Part shown: in pieces, positions 6,571 to 6,661 of the stretch
Position numbering within the stretch: the first letter of the stretch is position 1
How the letters are laid out: every line of letters begins with the position of its first letter
Origin: Alphaproteobacteria bacterium
GTDB lineage: Bacteria > Pseudomonadota > Alphaproteobacteria > GCA-2731375
Assembly: GCA_028281075.1 (NCBI GenBank)
Contig: JANQKO010000625.1
Coordinates: 1 to 6,661, forward strand
Length of the DNA stretch: 6,661 nt
Reading direction: 5' to 3'
The notes under the pieces: model-generated
Databases searched by the model: none
Told to the model about the DNA's origin: nothing
The model's input: only the letters and a program-made list of their open reading frames with translations
Program-made: the position numbers and the translations under genes

Positions 6571-6648
6571 CGCCATGACGCCAAGACGCCAAGGCACCAA
6601 GATCACGCCGCCGTTGCCTGTCCCTTGGTGTCTTGGCGCCTTGGCGGC
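6571..6648. repeat. Palindromic repeat unit 3 (CGCCAAGR-type arms)
   Basis: The left arm has four octamers: CGCCATGA (6571-6578), CGCCAAGA (6579-6586), CGCCAAGG (6587-6594) and CACCAAGA (6595-6602). The right arm as reverse complement has CGCCAAGG (6646-6639), CGCCAAGA (6638-6631) and CACCAAGG (6630-6623). The loop of about 20 bases differs from units 1 and 2 and lacks their inner hairpin. It has the same architecture but a different sequence type. Confidence 0.78.
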
Positions 6649-6661
6649 GAATTCACCCGAA
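6646..6661 (+). repeat. Right copy of the bracketing direct repeat, at window end
   Basis: Direct partner of the copy at 6268-6283 (14/16 identical). It overlaps the outer end of unit 3 and runs up to the window edge, so the match may extend further. Confidence 0.6.

Larger units (their letters stand above)
6246..6661. other. Gene-free stretch after hemW, filled with palindromic octamer repeats
   Basis: The rest of the window contains no credible coding sequence. It has lower GC and a repeat-driven composition unlike the genes around it. Three palindromic elements occupy about 6291-6648, separated by roughly 43 and 55 bases of ordinary GC-rich sequence. There is no tRNA, no transposase and no T-run terminator directly after the hemW stop. 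The first palindrome, about 45 bases downstream of hemW, may act as the operon's transcript end or stability element. Confidence 0.75.

Noticed and set aside
6275..6606. Minus-strand frames running through the terminal repeats
   Set aside because: The translated peptides (for example CLCVFVVN-like stretches) come directly from the octamer palindromes, a known source of spurious gene calls; there is no start signal or family match.
6291..6648. CRISPR array
   Set aside because: The repeats are 8 bases in tandem without unique spacers of regular length, the units are inverted repeats, and no cas gene is present.

Overview
The window looks like the chromosome of a high-GC alphaproteobacterium, probably Rhodospirillales-like. 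This rests on the strong G/C bias at third codon positions, the style of the DnaK, GrpE and HrcA proteins, an alphaproteobacterial-type heat-shock promoter in front of dnaK, and the gene set hrcA/grpE/dnaK next to rph/rdgB/hemW. The genus cannot be fixed from sequence reading alone. Every protein-coding gene here is a recognisable housekeeping gene; the accessory-looking part is the last ~400 bases.

Layout: on the minus strand, hrcA (3579-2518), grpE (2461-1739) and the first 500 codons of dnaK (1501 to the window edge) run leftwards as a protein-folding stress cluster. HrcA is a heat-shock repressor, and GrpE is the nucleotide exchange factor for the DnaK chaperone. A 237-base gap before dnaK holds GC-rich inverted repeats and a good RpoH-type promoter, so dnaK can be expressed separately from hrcA-grpE. 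A 141-base divergent spacer (3580-3720) separates hrcA from a plus-strand set, rph (3721-4440), rdgB (4433-5068) and hemW (5049-6245). These three overlap by 8 and 20 bases and are almost certainly one translationally coupled operon. They cover tRNA 3'-end trimming (RNase PH), nucleotide-pool sanitation (RdgB) and heme trafficking (HemW).

The 416 bases after hemW hold no credible gene. They carry three consecutive imperfect palindromes whose arms are built from 8-base repeats (general form CRCNRAGR) in tandem. In each palindrome the left arm is about one octamer longer than the right. The first two share the same inner hairpin, GGCGC-TTC-GCGCC, although their arm octamers differ. A 16-base direct repeat (14/16 identical) brackets the block and reaches the window end, so the array may continue. 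This is the most interesting part of the window. No undescribed protein system is visible.
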